Both the position numbers and the translations under genes were made by a program. Below are positions 8,431 through 17,048 of a stretch of 64,000 nucleotides of DNA, piece after piece (within the stretch, counting starts at the first letter, position 1; each line of letters starts with the position of its first letter). The stretch is from positions 78,739 through 142,738 of the forward strand of contig DATKWZ010000034.1 of assembly GCA_035529315.1 (NCBI GenBank), read 5' to 3'. Under the pieces are notes generated by a model that did not search any database, had not been told where the DNA came from, and was given only the letters and a program-made list of their open reading frames with translations. The DNA comes from Anaerolineae bacterium. Lineage in GTDB: Bacteria > Desulfobacterota > Desulfobacteria > Desulfobacterales > ETH-SRB1.

Positions 8431-9633
8431 ATGGGGAATCGGCGCAGTTTGTGAGAGCTGGCCGACAAGAGGGAGCTCTATTACAAAGCAAGCTCCTTTT
8501 TGTTTGTCACTGGCCACAAAGATATCACCATTATGTTTTTTGATGATTTCATGGCAAACACTTAAACCGAGCCCTGTGCCTTCATCTCTTTTTTTTGTGG
8601 TAAAAAGCGGTTCAAAAATCTTATGGAGATTTTTTTTGGGGATGCCAGGCCCGGTATCAAGGAAACTGATGCGTATTGTTTTTTTATCAAATTCGCTCTT
8701 AATGGTCAGCGTTCGCGTCTCCGCATCCATTTTCATTGCCTGGTGCGCATTATTGATCATGTTCAGAAATACTTGCTGGAGTTCGTAGAAGTCAGCCATT
8801 GTATTAGGCATATTATCTGCTAATTGTCTGACCACCTGAACGCTATCTACTCTGAAATCATACTGTTTAAGGTCAAGGGTGCTTTCAATAACTTGATTGA
8901 TCCGGATATATTCCAGTTTTGATTCCTCTTTTCTGGAAAATGAAAGCAGCTTTTTAACGATATTTTTGCAAAGTAGAGAGTTTTTGTTTATTCTTTCCAG
9001 ATAGTTTCGGATTATATCAGGTGAGCATTCTCTCGCAAGAAGAAGTTCTGAGAAACCAATGACCGCGGCCAAGGGGTTGTTTAATTCATGGGCAACTCCG
9101 GACAAAAGTTGCCCGATAGCGGAAAATTTTTCCGACTGCATCAACTGTGCCTTGACAAACGCAAGCTGTTCTTTGGTTTTTCCCGCTCCCATTGCATTTC
9201 TTCGGCGTTTCACACCTTTGTAGAATGCTGCAATTAATTCAGCATTATCGAATGGTTTGTTAATGTAATCATAAGCTCCAAATTTGAGAGCTCCTTTTGC
9301 TGATTCAAGATCTGAATGGGCTGTAACGATTAACACTTCCGTAGAAGGGCTCAATTGTTTTATAGCTTTGAGCGATTCAATGCCTGACAGCCCGGGCATT
9401 TGCAGGTCCAATGAAATCACATCAAAATCCATGCCCTGTTGGATCTTTTCAATTGCTTTATCGCCACTTTTTACTGTGGTAACATCAAACTTTGATTTAA
9501 GCACTAAAGACATGGCCCGCAGAATGTTTGGCTCATCATCTGCCACCAAAACACGCGGCTTTTCCTCGCGCTTGTTGTTTTGATTTCCATTCTTTTGCAG
9601 CGGATTTATTTTCAACACCTTTTCATTCGGCAA
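8413..9633 (-). CDS. Receiver-first histidine kinase (REC-HisKA-HATPase)
   Basis: This 406-residue soluble protein has an N-terminal receiver domain (about residues 26-140, phospho-acceptor D76 in LDLQMPG, conserved lysine in NKPFD). A short linker leads to a dimerisation domain with H182 in AHELNNPLAA, then a complete ATPase domain (about 285-390) with the DTGPGIP and GTGLGLS boxes. No membrane segment is present, so it is a cytoplasmic kinase probably controlled through its own receiver. No response regulator gene is adjacent. The frame appears to start with TTG at 9633, with AGGA about ten bases upstream; no ATG exists before the receiver domain, so the start is uncertain. It is convergent with acnA. 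The signal and the target are unknown. Confidence 0.88.
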   Translation of the reverse strand: MPNEKVLKINPLQKNGNQNNKREEKPRVLVADDEPNILRAMSLVLKSKFDVTTVKSGDKAIEKIQQGMDFDVISLDLQMPGLSGIESLKAIKQLSPSTEVLIVTAHSDLESAKGALKFGAYDYINKPFDNAELIAAFYKGVKRRRNAMGAGKTKEQLAFVKAQLMQSEKFSAIGQLLSGVAHELNNPLAAVIGFSELLLARECSPDIIRNYLERINKNSLLCKNIVKKLLSFSRKEESKLEYIRINQVIESTLDLKQYDFRVDSVQVVRQLADNMPNTMADFYELQQVFLNMINNAHQAMKMDAETRTLTIKSEFDKKTIRISFLDTGPGIPKKNLHKIFEPLFTTKKRDEGTGLGLSVCHEIIKKHNGDIFVASDKQKGACFVIELPLVGQLSQTAPIPHKKQNP

Positions 9634-10232
9634 AATGTTTATTTCCTATTCTGGTTTATTCCCTCATCTGTGTTGCTTTTCTTGAACTCGAATTCCGCTT
9701 GAGCGGAAAAGGTTTTTCAAGGTTCCCGCTGTTTTTATTTGATAATAATACCAAAGAACAAACATTAAAACAATACTTGAAATCACTTATGGGTTCAGCG
9801 TGTTGTATATTCCTTATTCTTCACCGCAAAATCCTGTTTTCGTCAAATAAATGACGATATGAGTTCAGTGTTTTCTACATTTCCTATTATTCACAACAAA
9901 ATATCACCACAAAGTCTTGTTTTCGTCAAATAAATGACGCGGCAGATGGGCAAAAGTATGCACGTTTGCTAAGATTGATATAATTTATTTCGTTATATTT
10001 GTCTTGATATTCAAACACAGGGTTTTAAGCATGTTGCGCATCATATTGGTGTTAAATGCCTATGAAACAGCAATTGGCGTAATGATAAATTTAAAATATC
10101 AGGAAGAGCAGCCCTTGTTTTGACTGTGCAATGAATCAGATCTTTCTTGGCATGTATTTTGAATGAAGTGGAAAGTTTATTGGGTTTATAGGCATAATCA
10201 TTAATTATAATAAATCGTAGGAGGTAATTATA
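9634..10232. other. Non-coding 599-bp region with direct repeats
   Basis: No convincing gene is seen. An 83-bp unit is present twice (see the repeat entry), and 9761-9819 resembles the DNA at 63901-63959. The last 290 bases are AT-rich and end in a strong AGGAGGT site before the acyltransferase gene, so the operon promoter should lie here. I found no clean sigma70 match. Confidence 0.6.
9774..9939 (+). repeat. Two tandem copies of an 83-bp degenerate direct repeat
   Basis: An identical 22-bp block at 9835-9856 recurs at 9918-9939, a spacing of 83 bases. The DNA before each block (TATG-GTTCAG-GT...) is also alike. Each block contains the small palindrome CGTCA-AATAAA-TGACG. A diverged copy of the upstream part occurs at 63901-63959. 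Confidence 0.7.
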
Positions 10233-11210
10233 ATGAAGATAAACTTAAGTTCCTTTTTGCAATTAAGGTTTAACATTTTTATGTGCAGGAAACTTGGGTG
10301 GAGAATTACCTTTTTTTATATAACCATGTTAGGGAAATTATATTTTTTCTTTAAAAGAAAGGAAAGGCAAAAAATAAAAAATTCTGTTAAGGAGGTATTT
10401 GCCGGCGGGAAAAGTAGATTTGAGATAAGGTCGATTACCAGGGATATTTTTCGTGGGATAGTATATCATTATTATGAAAAATTTTTTAACGCGTATTCTT
10501 CTCCTGCAACGCTCAGAGCTTTTATAAGAACACAAATGGAAAGTACAGGCATAGAAGCCATAAAAAAAGGGCTTTCCAATGGCAGGGGCGTTTTGTTAAT
10601 TACCAGCCACGTTGGAGGCCTTGAACTGATTCCGGCTTTTCTCGGAGATAAAACATGTCCTGTAACTATAGTGGCAAGATTTTCTTCAAGCAACATGCGT
10701 GATGCATGCATTAAGCAGGCTAATAACTTTTCAACAAGAGTTATCGATGCTAATAATACACCTAATGTTATAAAGGCTATTTTTGATAACCTGAGAGAAA
10801 ATCGTGTGGTAATTACTCAGTGTGACGAGATAGATGAATGGAGGCTTTCCAGTAAAAGCAGAATGTCCTTTCTGGGTAAAGAGATAAACCCAGATAGAAC
10901 GATAAACATTATTTCACAAAGGGGCGGCGCTTTTGTGGTGTTCGGCATTATGCATAGAGATCATAATAATCGGTATAAATTTATTTCAGCTTCAATGGAA
11001 GAAATAAAAAAACGGTTTAAACAATTAACAGATGCATCAGTCGGAGAGATCGTGTTAAAATATCTGGAGCAATATATTTACAATCACCCCGAAGGATGGT
11101 ACCAGTGGAAACAATATCCGTCTATCGAACAGGTTCCATTGTCCGGCGAAATGACTGAAAAATCATTATATCTGCCACAGCTTAACCCCTCTTTTGGCAA
11201 CGTCGCATAG
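10233..11210 (+). CDS. LPLAT-family acyltransferase (HtrB/LpxL-like)
   Basis: This 325-residue protein has the lysophospholipid acyltransferase fold signature HX4E at H126-E131 (SHVGGLE), as in Kdo2-lipid A acyltransferases. An N-terminal hydrophobic stretch (about 25-41) would hold it at the inner membrane, and YQWKQYP near the end resembles the WYxWKR-type ending of the family. It probably transfers a fatty acyl chain to a lipid A precursor or a related membrane lipid, but the acceptor cannot be read from sequence. It begins with ATG after a near-perfect AGGAGGT at 10219-10225. It heads a three-gene operon with a histidine kinase 42 bases downstream and an enolase-superfamily enzyme, which is not the usual lipid A gene neighbourhood. 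Confidence 0.8.
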   Translation: MKINLSSFLQLRFNIFMCRKLGWRITFFYITMLGKLYFFFKRKERQKIKNSVKEVFAGGKSRFEIRSITRDIFRGIVYHYYEKFFNAYSSPATLRAFIRTQMESTGIEAIKKGLSNGRGVLLITSHVGGLELIPAFLGDKTCPVTIVARFSSSNMRDACIKQANNFSTRVIDANNTPNVIKAIFDNLRENRVVITQCDEIDEWRLSSKSRMSFLGKEINPDRTINIISQRGGAFVVFGIMHRDHNNRYKFISASMEEIKKRFKQLTDASVGEIVLKYLEQYIYNHPEGWYQWKQYPSIEQVPLSGEMTEKSLYLPQLNPSFGNVA

Positions 11211-11252
11211 AACCGGATAAGTACTTGATGCAAACACAATGAGGCATGTTGC

Positions 11253-13256
11253 ATGGAAAAGGAAGTAAACTGTATAAATTCCGGGATCGTTATAAATTAT
11301 ATAAAGGCTCATAATAACGGTGATTGCTCTGAACTGTTATATGAGCTTGACCCTGAAATAGACTCCCTTTCCGACCCTGAAAGTTTTTTAAAGGATCCGA
11401 ACAACTGGGTTTCAAGCTCTGTAATTTCTAAATTATTTAAAAGGGCAGGATCGATTCTGCATGATGAAAGGGTTGCTTATAAGATTGCAAAATATTCTAT
11501 TGAGAATTCATCTCTTGGCTATATTCAAAAGATATTTGTTAAGGCATTCTGGTCTTCAAAAAAGAGTTTCAAACACGCCCAGGCAATCAATGATAAATTT
11601 AACCGGAACAAAAAGGTGGAAGCCGTGAAGTTATTGGGGAATGAAGCCGTGGTTCGTCTCCACTGGAACCCCGCAATGAAATCTTCTAAAGTTTTATGCC
11701 TTTTCAATCAAGGTATTTATACATTTTTTCCAACTATCTGGTCAGGAAAGCCTTATACATTAAAAGAGGAATGTTGCTATTTTGACGGCGCTCCATATTG
11801 CGAGTACCATATAAGATGGCGCTTTCAAAACAGAGTTCGTGAATATCTTTCCAGATTTTTTATGTCCAGAGCAATGCTGAAGGATATCATTACCGAACAG
11901 GAGAAGGACAAGGAGCTTATTGAACAAAAATATGATGAAGTTAACCGCCTGAATGTTAGTCTTAATTATAAAATCAAACAGCTTTTAGCCATACAGGATA
12001 CAGGCAAGGCTATTGTTTCCACGCTTGACTTAAAACAGCTTTTGACCGTTATTATGAATATTTTGTCAAATATATGTCACATAAACCGGGCTATAATCAT
12101 GCTTGTAAATGAGGAGAAAGGATGCCTTCAATATATGCATGGAGTTGGTTTTGATGGTGAAGCTCCGGAAGATGTCAAAAATTACACTATTCCCCTGAAC
12201 CATTTGAGCAACATAATGGCAAGGGTTGCCAGCACAGGACGGCCCGAGTATATTCCTGACATAAAAAAATCAATTCTGAGAAAGGAAAATATTGTTTTAA
12301 AGCTTACCAATCCCACCTCGGTATTTGTTGTTCCTCTTATAACAAGATCCAGGGTAATCGGGATAATTGCAACAGATGCTGTGGATGGAGAGGGGGTCCC
12401 AGAGGTAACAAGGGAAACCCTGGAAATCTTTGCTCCACAGATCGCTATCGCAATAGAAAACGCAAAGCTATACAACAAACTCAAAGAGCAGATGGAGGAG
12501 CTGAAAAGATCCCAGACCCTTTTGGGCAGGGCTGAAAAGCTTTACTTTCTCGGCAATATGGCGGCAAGGCTGGCTCATGAGATTAAAAATCCAATGACCG
12601 CCATAGGAACATTCATCCAGATGCTGCCTCAAAAATATGATGATGAAGAATTCAGAACCGAGTTTTATGAAATCGCAATGGAGGAAACAGCAAGAATAAA
12701 TAATCTTATTATCGAACTCATGGACTTGGCTAAAACAAGAGAATCACACTTTGAGCTAAACGATGTTAATGAACTGATAGATAAGATGATTCTTCTTACT
12801 TCACCTCATAGCAAGGCAAAACAGATAGATATTGTTCGTAATTATGATTCCGGCATGGGGCCGGTGTGGATGGATTCGGAAAAGATGAAGCAGGTTGTTT
12901 TAAACCTGCTTGCAAATGCCATAGATTTTACTCCTGATAAAGGAAAAATTGAATTAACAACAAAAAAGGTTATGGAAAACGGAAAACAGGAGGTTGTTCA
13001 GATAGAAATCAAAGATAATGGCACTGGAATACCTGAATCTTTAATTGACAAAATATTCAACCCATATTTTACCACAAGGCATAAAAGTAGCTTGCACAGC
13101 GGTACAGGATTGGGCCTGTTTATCGCGCATAAAAACATGCAGGATCATGGCGGAACCATTGAAGTAAAAAGCAAGGTAAATGAGGGCACTATATTTATCC
13201 TGTCTTTTCCCAATACTTATACCGGTCATGCCCCGGTATCATCGGATAAAGATTAA
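11253..13256 (+). CDS. Histidine kinase with N-terminal V4R-like domain and GAF domain
   Basis: This 667-residue protein appears cytoplasmic. Residues 1-200 form a sensor region whose end (CCYFDGAPYCEYHIRW) resembles the cysteine-containing C-terminal motif of V4R/haem-NO-like small-molecule binding domains. A coiled coil (about 205-250) leads to a GAF domain (about 255-405). A dimerisation domain follows with H442 in LAHEIKNPMTAIG, then an ATPase domain (about 545-660) with DNGTGIPES and GTGLGLFIAH. No receiver domain or response regulator lies beside it. The start ATG follows GAGG at 8 bases. It lies 42 bases after the acyltransferase and 3 bases before the enolase-superfamily gene, so all three are probably one transcript. 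The ligand is unknown. Confidence 0.87.
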   Translation: MEKEVNCINSGIVINYIKAHNNGDCSELLYELDPEIDSLSDPESFLKDPNNWVSSSVISKLFKRAGSILHDERVAYKIAKYSIENSSLGYIQKIFVKAFWSSKKSFKHAQAINDKFNRNKKVEAVKLLGNEAVVRLHWNPAMKSSKVLCLFNQGIYTFFPTIWSGKPYTLKEECCYFDGAPYCEYHIRWRFQNRVREYLSRFFMSRAMLKDIITEQEKDKELIEQKYDEVNRLNVSLNYKIKQLLAIQDTGKAIVSTLDLKQLLTVIMNILSNICHINRAIIMLVNEEKGCLQYMHGVGFDGEAPEDVKNYTIPLNHLSNIMARVASTGRPEYIPDIKKSILRKENIVLKLTNPTSVFVVPLITRSRVIGIIATDAVDGEGVPEVTRETLEIFAPQIAIAIENAKLYNKLKEQMEELKRSQTLLGRAEKLYFLGNMAARLAHEIKNPMTAIGTFIQMLPQKYDDEEFRTEFYEIAMEETARINNLIIELMDLAKTRESHFELNDVNELIDKMILLTSPHSKAKQIDIVRNYDSGMGPVWMDSEKMKQVVLNLLANAIDFTPDKGKIELTTKKVMENGKQEVVQIEIKDNGTGIPESLIDKIFNPYFTTRHKSSLHSGTGLGLFIAHKNMQDHGGTIEVKSKVNEGTIFILSFPNTYTGHAPVSSDKD

Positions 13257-13259
13257 TCC

Positions 13260-14411
13260 ATGCAAATAGACAAGGTAAATATTTATCAGGTATTACTGCC
13301 TTTTACAGGCGATTTCACTCATTCTTTAAGAAAAAGATCATCAGCAAAGAATATCGTGGCTGAAGTTATAGACAAACAGGGGGAAATTAAAGGCTATGGA
13401 GAAAGCGCTCCACGATCATACGTAACAGGGGAATCACAAGAAAGCGTTACCAGAAGTCTAAAGGGTCTCGTCAAGCAGAATAATTTCCCGTGGGAATTAC
13501 ATGATGTTTCCCAGATATGGGAGTTTGTTGACAGCCTTCCCCGTGACAAGGCACATCACTGTGCATTATGCGCAATTGAAACCGCTCTTTTGGATGCTTT
13601 AGGCAAGAACCAGAATAAATATATCATAGACTATTTTCCAGGGGATTTCCGAACAGACAAAATCTATTATGGAGCATTAATTCCTATGGATAATAAAGAA
13701 AGAATCAGGGAAATCTGTGGATTGATCAAGAAAATGAAAATCAATAAATTTCGTGTTAAGATAGGCAAAGATTTTGACCAGAACAAGGAAATTATTGATA
13801 CAGTAAGCCGTATGTTTACAGGCAGTTATGACCTGAGGGTAGATATAAATGGAGCAGCAGATTTCGAACTTGCCTTAAAGCATATGCAGCTCATGAAGGA
13901 ACACAATGTCAGTGTTATTGAACAACCCATGATGCCGGATGATCCGAACATCGCTGATTACGCGGAATCAGCGCAAACCTATGGTATGATTTTAATGGCT
14001 GATGAGTCTGCATGCTCTCTGCAGGACGTAAAAAGGCTTTATAGAGAGGGTTTCTACAAGATGATAAATGTAAGATTGTCAAAATGCGGCGGATTTAGAA
14101 ATTCTCTTAAAATAATTGATTATCTGCGGTTAAATAAAATACCTTTCCAGATCGGTTGTCACCTGGGCGAATCAGGCATCCTTTCTGCTGCAGGGAGAAT
14201 TTTATCCCTTCTATGCAGCGATGCTCTGTATTATGACGGCTCCTATGATAAGTTTTTGTTAAAAAAAAACATTACTTGTGAAAATGTTTCCTTTGGGCTA
14301 GGCGGTGAAGCAGGCTCCTTGGAGGGTCCTGGACTGGGTGTCAAAATTAACAGACAAAACCTGTTGTTTTTATCCGATTCTTCAAAAACCGTTACTATTA
14401 TGAGGCCTTAA
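13260..14411 (+). CDS. Enolase-superfamily enzyme (muconate-lactonising/dipeptide-epimerase-like subgroup)
   Basis: This 383-residue protein has the enolase-superfamily capping domain followed by a TIM barrel. Putative metal ligands are D195 (DIN), E221 (EQP) and D248 (ADES). The second-strand KxK motif reads R165-V-K167, and the opposite acid/base lysine is K275 in LSKCGG, as in the muconate cycloisomerase, o-succinylbenzoate synthase and dipeptide epimerase subgroup. The first lysine of KxK being arginine is within the subgroup's variation. The reaction would start with proton abstraction next to a carboxylate, but the substrate is not predictable. No menaquinone or murein-peptide genes are near. 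The start is 3 bases after the kinase stop, which implies translational coupling in an unusual operon. Confidence 0.82.
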   Translation: MQIDKVNIYQVLLPFTGDFTHSLRKRSSAKNIVAEVIDKQGEIKGYGESAPRSYVTGESQESVTRSLKGLVKQNNFPWELHDVSQIWEFVDSLPRDKAHHCALCAIETALLDALGKNQNKYIIDYFPGDFRTDKIYYGALIPMDNKERIREICGLIKKMKINKFRVKIGKDFDQNKEIIDTVSRMFTGSYDLRVDINGAADFELALKHMQLMKEHNVSVIEQPMMPDDPNIADYAESAQTYGMILMADESACSLQDVKRLYREGFYKMINVRLSKCGGFRNSLKIIDYLRLNKIPFQIGCHLGESGILSAAGRILSLLCSDALYYDGSYDKFLLKKNITCENVSFGLGGEAGSLEGPGLGVKINRQNLLFLSDSSKTVTIMRP

Positions 14412-14479
14412 TTTTATCCTGAAAAATATCTGCGACGAATTTTTTGAGATAAAAGTGGTTTTGCGACAAAAAGACCAGG

Positions 14480-15091
14480 TTACATAAAAATACTCACATC
14501 GCCTATACCTTCGCGAACAACCTCAGGCATATCGTCTATAAGGGAGATTACACTTGAGGGTTTTCCCGCGACAGCGGTTTGCCCGTCAATTACAATATCA
14601 ATTCTTGAATTGAAAAAATCGTGGATAAGGGATGGGTCATTGATAATGCTTCCGTCCGGCATTGTTGCGCTTGTTGTGATAATCGGATTGCCCAACTCTT
14701 CCACAAGCGCCAGGCAAATCTGATTGTCAGGCACACGTATGCCCGCGGTTTTTCGCTTGGTCAACATGATTGTGGGCACAAGTTTTGATCCTGCCAGAAT
14801 GAAAGTATAAGGCCCTGGCAAAAGCCGTTTCATGGTTTTATACGCATAATTTGAAATTTTGGCATAATCGCTGATATTTTTGAGCCCTGAACAGATAAAA
14901 CTAAACGGCTTGCTTTTATTTCGCTGCTTTAACTGGTAAATCTTCTCAATAGCCCTTTTGTTCATAATATCACAACCTATCCCGTAAAAGGTATCTGTTG
15001 GATAGGCGATTATCCCACCTTTTTTGAGCGTTTCAACGGTCTTTGTGATGAGACGCGCCTGTGGATTTTTTGAATTTATTTTAATAAGCAT
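14480..15091 (-). CDS. L-threonylcarbamoyladenylate synthase family protein (TsaC/YciO type)
   Basis: The 203-residue protein spans a single YrdC/YciO fold. Recognisable blocks are GGIIAYPTDTFYGIGCD near the N-terminus, the basic loop KQRNKSKPF, LLPGPYTFIL, GIRVPD and ITTSAT. The family makes threonylcarbamoyl-AMP for tRNA t6A37 synthesis. The length without a Sua5 C-terminal domain and the KxRxxxKP context fit the shorter TsaC/YciO branch, so whether this is the t6A enzyme or a YciO paralogue is open. It is convergent with the enolase-superfamily gene and divergent from guaB. The ATG at 15091 has no strong ribosome site. Confidence 0.88.
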   Translation of the reverse strand: MLIKINSKNPQARLITKTVETLKKGGIIAYPTDTFYGIGCDIMNKRAIEKIYQLKQRNKSKPFSFICSGLKNISDYAKISNYAYKTMKRLLPGPYTFILAGSKLVPTIMLTKRKTAGIRVPDNQICLALVEELGNPIITTSATMPDGSIINDPSLIHDFFNSRIDIVIDGQTAVAGKPSSVISLIDDMPEVVREGIGDVSIFM

Positions 15092-15420
15092 AATAATGGG
15101 TTGATTTGTTTTAAAGCAACTTCTTAATAAGTTTTATTTTAAATGGTTATGCAACGATTTTCATTTATTATGGATACTATCAGGTTGTCAATGCAACAAA
15201 TAAAAGATTGATAAAGGTAAATCCATTTGCTATTTTGATTTTATAATTTTAGATAATATTTTAGTATTATGTGACAAACCATCTTAAATCGTAAAAAACT
15301 TTACCACAGAGCTCACAGAGCGCACTGAGATTCTCTATAATCCGCAATCCGCCACCGTACTTTGGCAGATTCTGTGATCTCTGTGTGCTCAGTGGCGAAA
15401 ATAGAAGAAAGGCGAAACTT
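15092..15420. other. AT-rich intergenic region between tsaC/yciO and guaB
   Basis: The region holds the start signals of two divergent genes. TTGATA (15208-15213), 17 bases, then TATTTT (15231-15236) is a weak plus-strand promoter candidate. Bases 15304-15395 are a CACAGAG-type inverted repeat. Confidence 0.4.
15304..15395. repeat. CACAGAG-type inverted repeat upstream of guaB
   Basis: CCACAGAGCTCACAGAG with CGCACTGAG on the left is mirrored by CTCTGTGTGCTCAGTGG at 15379-15395. Related sequences occur at 24832-24846, 31150-31185 and 33066-33090. Confidence 0.55.
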
Positions 15421-16884
15421 ATGATAAAAATACCACCTGAAGAAACCTTTTCTTTTGATGATGTTTTGATAATTCCGAACTATTCCGATGTGCTGCCGAA
15501 GGATGTTAATACCGCAACCATGTTGACAAGAAATATTGCGCTTAACATTCCGATTGTAAGCGCTGCCATGGATACAGTAACAGAAGCGTATACATCTATC
15601 AGCATGGCCCGTGAAGGGGGAATAGGTTTCATACACCGCAATATGAGTATCAAAAGCCAGGTTGTGGAGGTTGACAAGGTTAAAAAATCTGAAAGCGGTA
15701 TGATTATTGATCCGATTACAATCCGTCCCGACCAATTGATACATGAAGTGCTGAAGCTGATGGAACAGTATCGCATTTCCGGGATTCCGGTTACAATAGG
15801 GGATAAGCTGGTCGGTATCGTGACCAACAGGGACCTGCGATTTGAAACAGACCTGCAAAAGAAAGTCTCTGAAGTTATGACAAAGGAGAATCTTGTAACG
15901 GTTTCGGAAGGAATTACTCTGGAAGAATCCAAGAGGCTGCTTCATAAACACAGGATTGAAAAGCTTCTTGTGGTTGATAAAAATGGCCGGCTCAAGGGGA
16001 TGATAACAATAAAGGACATTGAAAAAATAAAAAAATATCCAAACTCCTGTAAAGACAGTATGGGCAGGCTCAGGGTTGGAGCGGCAGTCGGAGTCGGTCA
16101 GGATATGGAGGAACGAGCGGAAGCTCTTCTTAAAGCAGGGGCGGATGTTATATTAATAGACACATCTCATGGACATTCAAAAAATGTTATTGATGCAGTA
16201 AAAACATTAAAAGGCAATTTCAAAAATATTGAATTGATTGCCGGCAATGTCGGCACGGCAAAAGGGGCTGAAGATCTTGTTAAGGCAGGTGTTGACGGAG
16301 TAAAAATCGGAATCGGGCCTGGGTCAATATGCACCACGCGTATCATTGCCGGCATAGGTATACCCCAGTTGACCGCAATAATTAATTGCAGGTCAATATC
16401 CAGCAAAACCGGCGTTCCTTTAATTGCTGATGGAGGCATCAAGTTTTCCGGCGATATTACAAAGGCTATAGGTGCCGGAGCACATACGGTAATGATAGGC
16501 GGACTTTTTGCCGGAACAGAGGAAAGCCCGGGCGAATTAATCCTTTTTCAGGGCCGCAGCTACAAGGTATACAGGGGTATGGGTTCAATTGAGGCAATGA
16601 AAAAGGGCAGCAAGGACAGGTATTACCATGCTGAAGTGGTTGAGAACAACAAGCTGGTTCCGGAAGGCATTGTCGGGCGCGTTCCGTATAAAGGTTCTCT
16701 TACAGCTAATATTTTTCAGCTTATTGGAGGATTAAAAGCCGGCATGGGGTATGTTGGGTGCCGAACCCTGGGAGAACTCAGGGAAAAGGCTCGCTTTATA
16801 AAGATAAGCGCGGCAGGTATGCGTGAAAGCCATGTCCATGATGTAATAATTACCAAAGAAGCCCCGAATTACCAGCTTGACTAA
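15421..16884 (+). CDS. guaB: Inosine-5'-monophosphate dehydrogenase
   Basis: This 487-residue enzyme oxidises IMP to XMP with NAD, the committed step of GMP synthesis. The N-terminus ([21 protein letters not shown]), a pair of CBS domains (about residues 95-205) and the catalytic loop with C304 in [10 protein letters not shown] are all present, followed by GGIKFSGDI and the flap region [14 protein letters not shown] at 15385 opens a longer frame through repeat DNA. The ATG at 15421, preceded by AAAGG, matches family starts and is chosen. No guaA follows; the next gene is dnaE, after a long hairpin repeat. Confidence 0.96.
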   Translation: MIKIPPEETFSFDDVLIIPNYSDVLPKDVNTATMLTRNIALNIPIVSAAMDTVTEAYTSISMAREGGIGFIHRNMSIKSQVVEVDKVKKSESGMIIDPITIRPDQLIHEVLKLMEQYRISGIPVTIGDKLVGIVTNRDLRFETDLQKKVSEVMTKENLVTVSEGITLEESKRLLHKHRIEKLLVVDKNGRLKGMITIKDIEKIKKYPNSCKDSMGRLRVGAAVGVGQDMEERAEALLKAGADVILIDTSHGHSKNVIDAVKTLKGNFKNIELIAGNVGTAKGAEDLVKAGVDGVKIGIGPGSICTTRIIAGIGIPQLTAIINCRSISSKTGVPLIADGGIKFSGDITKAIGAGAHTVMIGGLFAGTEESPGELILFQGRSYKVYRGMGSIEAMKKGSKDRYYHAEVVENNKLVPEGIVGRVPYKGSLTANIFQLIGGLKAGMGYVGCRTLGELREKARFIKISAAGMRESHVHDVIITKEAPNYQLD

Positions 16885-17010
16885 GATGTCGTCGTAAAAA
16901 GTCCCATCTACTGCGTTGTAGTATTTTTTCAGACCCTCGACATACTATTTGTATGCCTTCGGTCCTGAAAAAATACTACGCCTTGTATATGAAACTTTTT
17001 ACTTAGCCAT
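16885..17010. repeat. Long hairpin repeat between guaB and dnaE
   Basis: The element begins right after the guaB stop with GATGTCGTCGTAAAAAGTCC and ends with the mirrored GAAACTTTTTACTTAGCCATC. Inside, GTAGTATTTTTTCAG (starting about 16917) pairs perfectly with CTGAAAAAATACTAC (about 16964-16978). It belongs to the GTAAAAAGTC family found throughout the window. A further copy, GATGAACTTGTAAAAAGC, follows at 17018-17035. Confidence 0.75.
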
Positions 17011-17048
17011 CAACTTTGATGAACTTGTAAAAAGCAAATCTATCTGAA

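Noticed and set aside
9528..9854. 108-residue plus-strand frame covering the kinase 5' end and the repeats
   Set aside because: Half is antisense to the kinase receiver domain and half runs through repeat DNA; no ribosome site.
10147..10163. Sigma54 promoter (TTGGCATG-N4-TTGAA) before the acyltransferase operon
   Set aside because: The -24 part fits, but the -12 GC dinucleotide is GA, so the essential element is missing.
15313..15951. 212-residue minus-strand frame over guaB
   Set aside because: Antisense to IMP dehydrogenase; composition rich in Cys/His/Asn, typical of a shadow frame.
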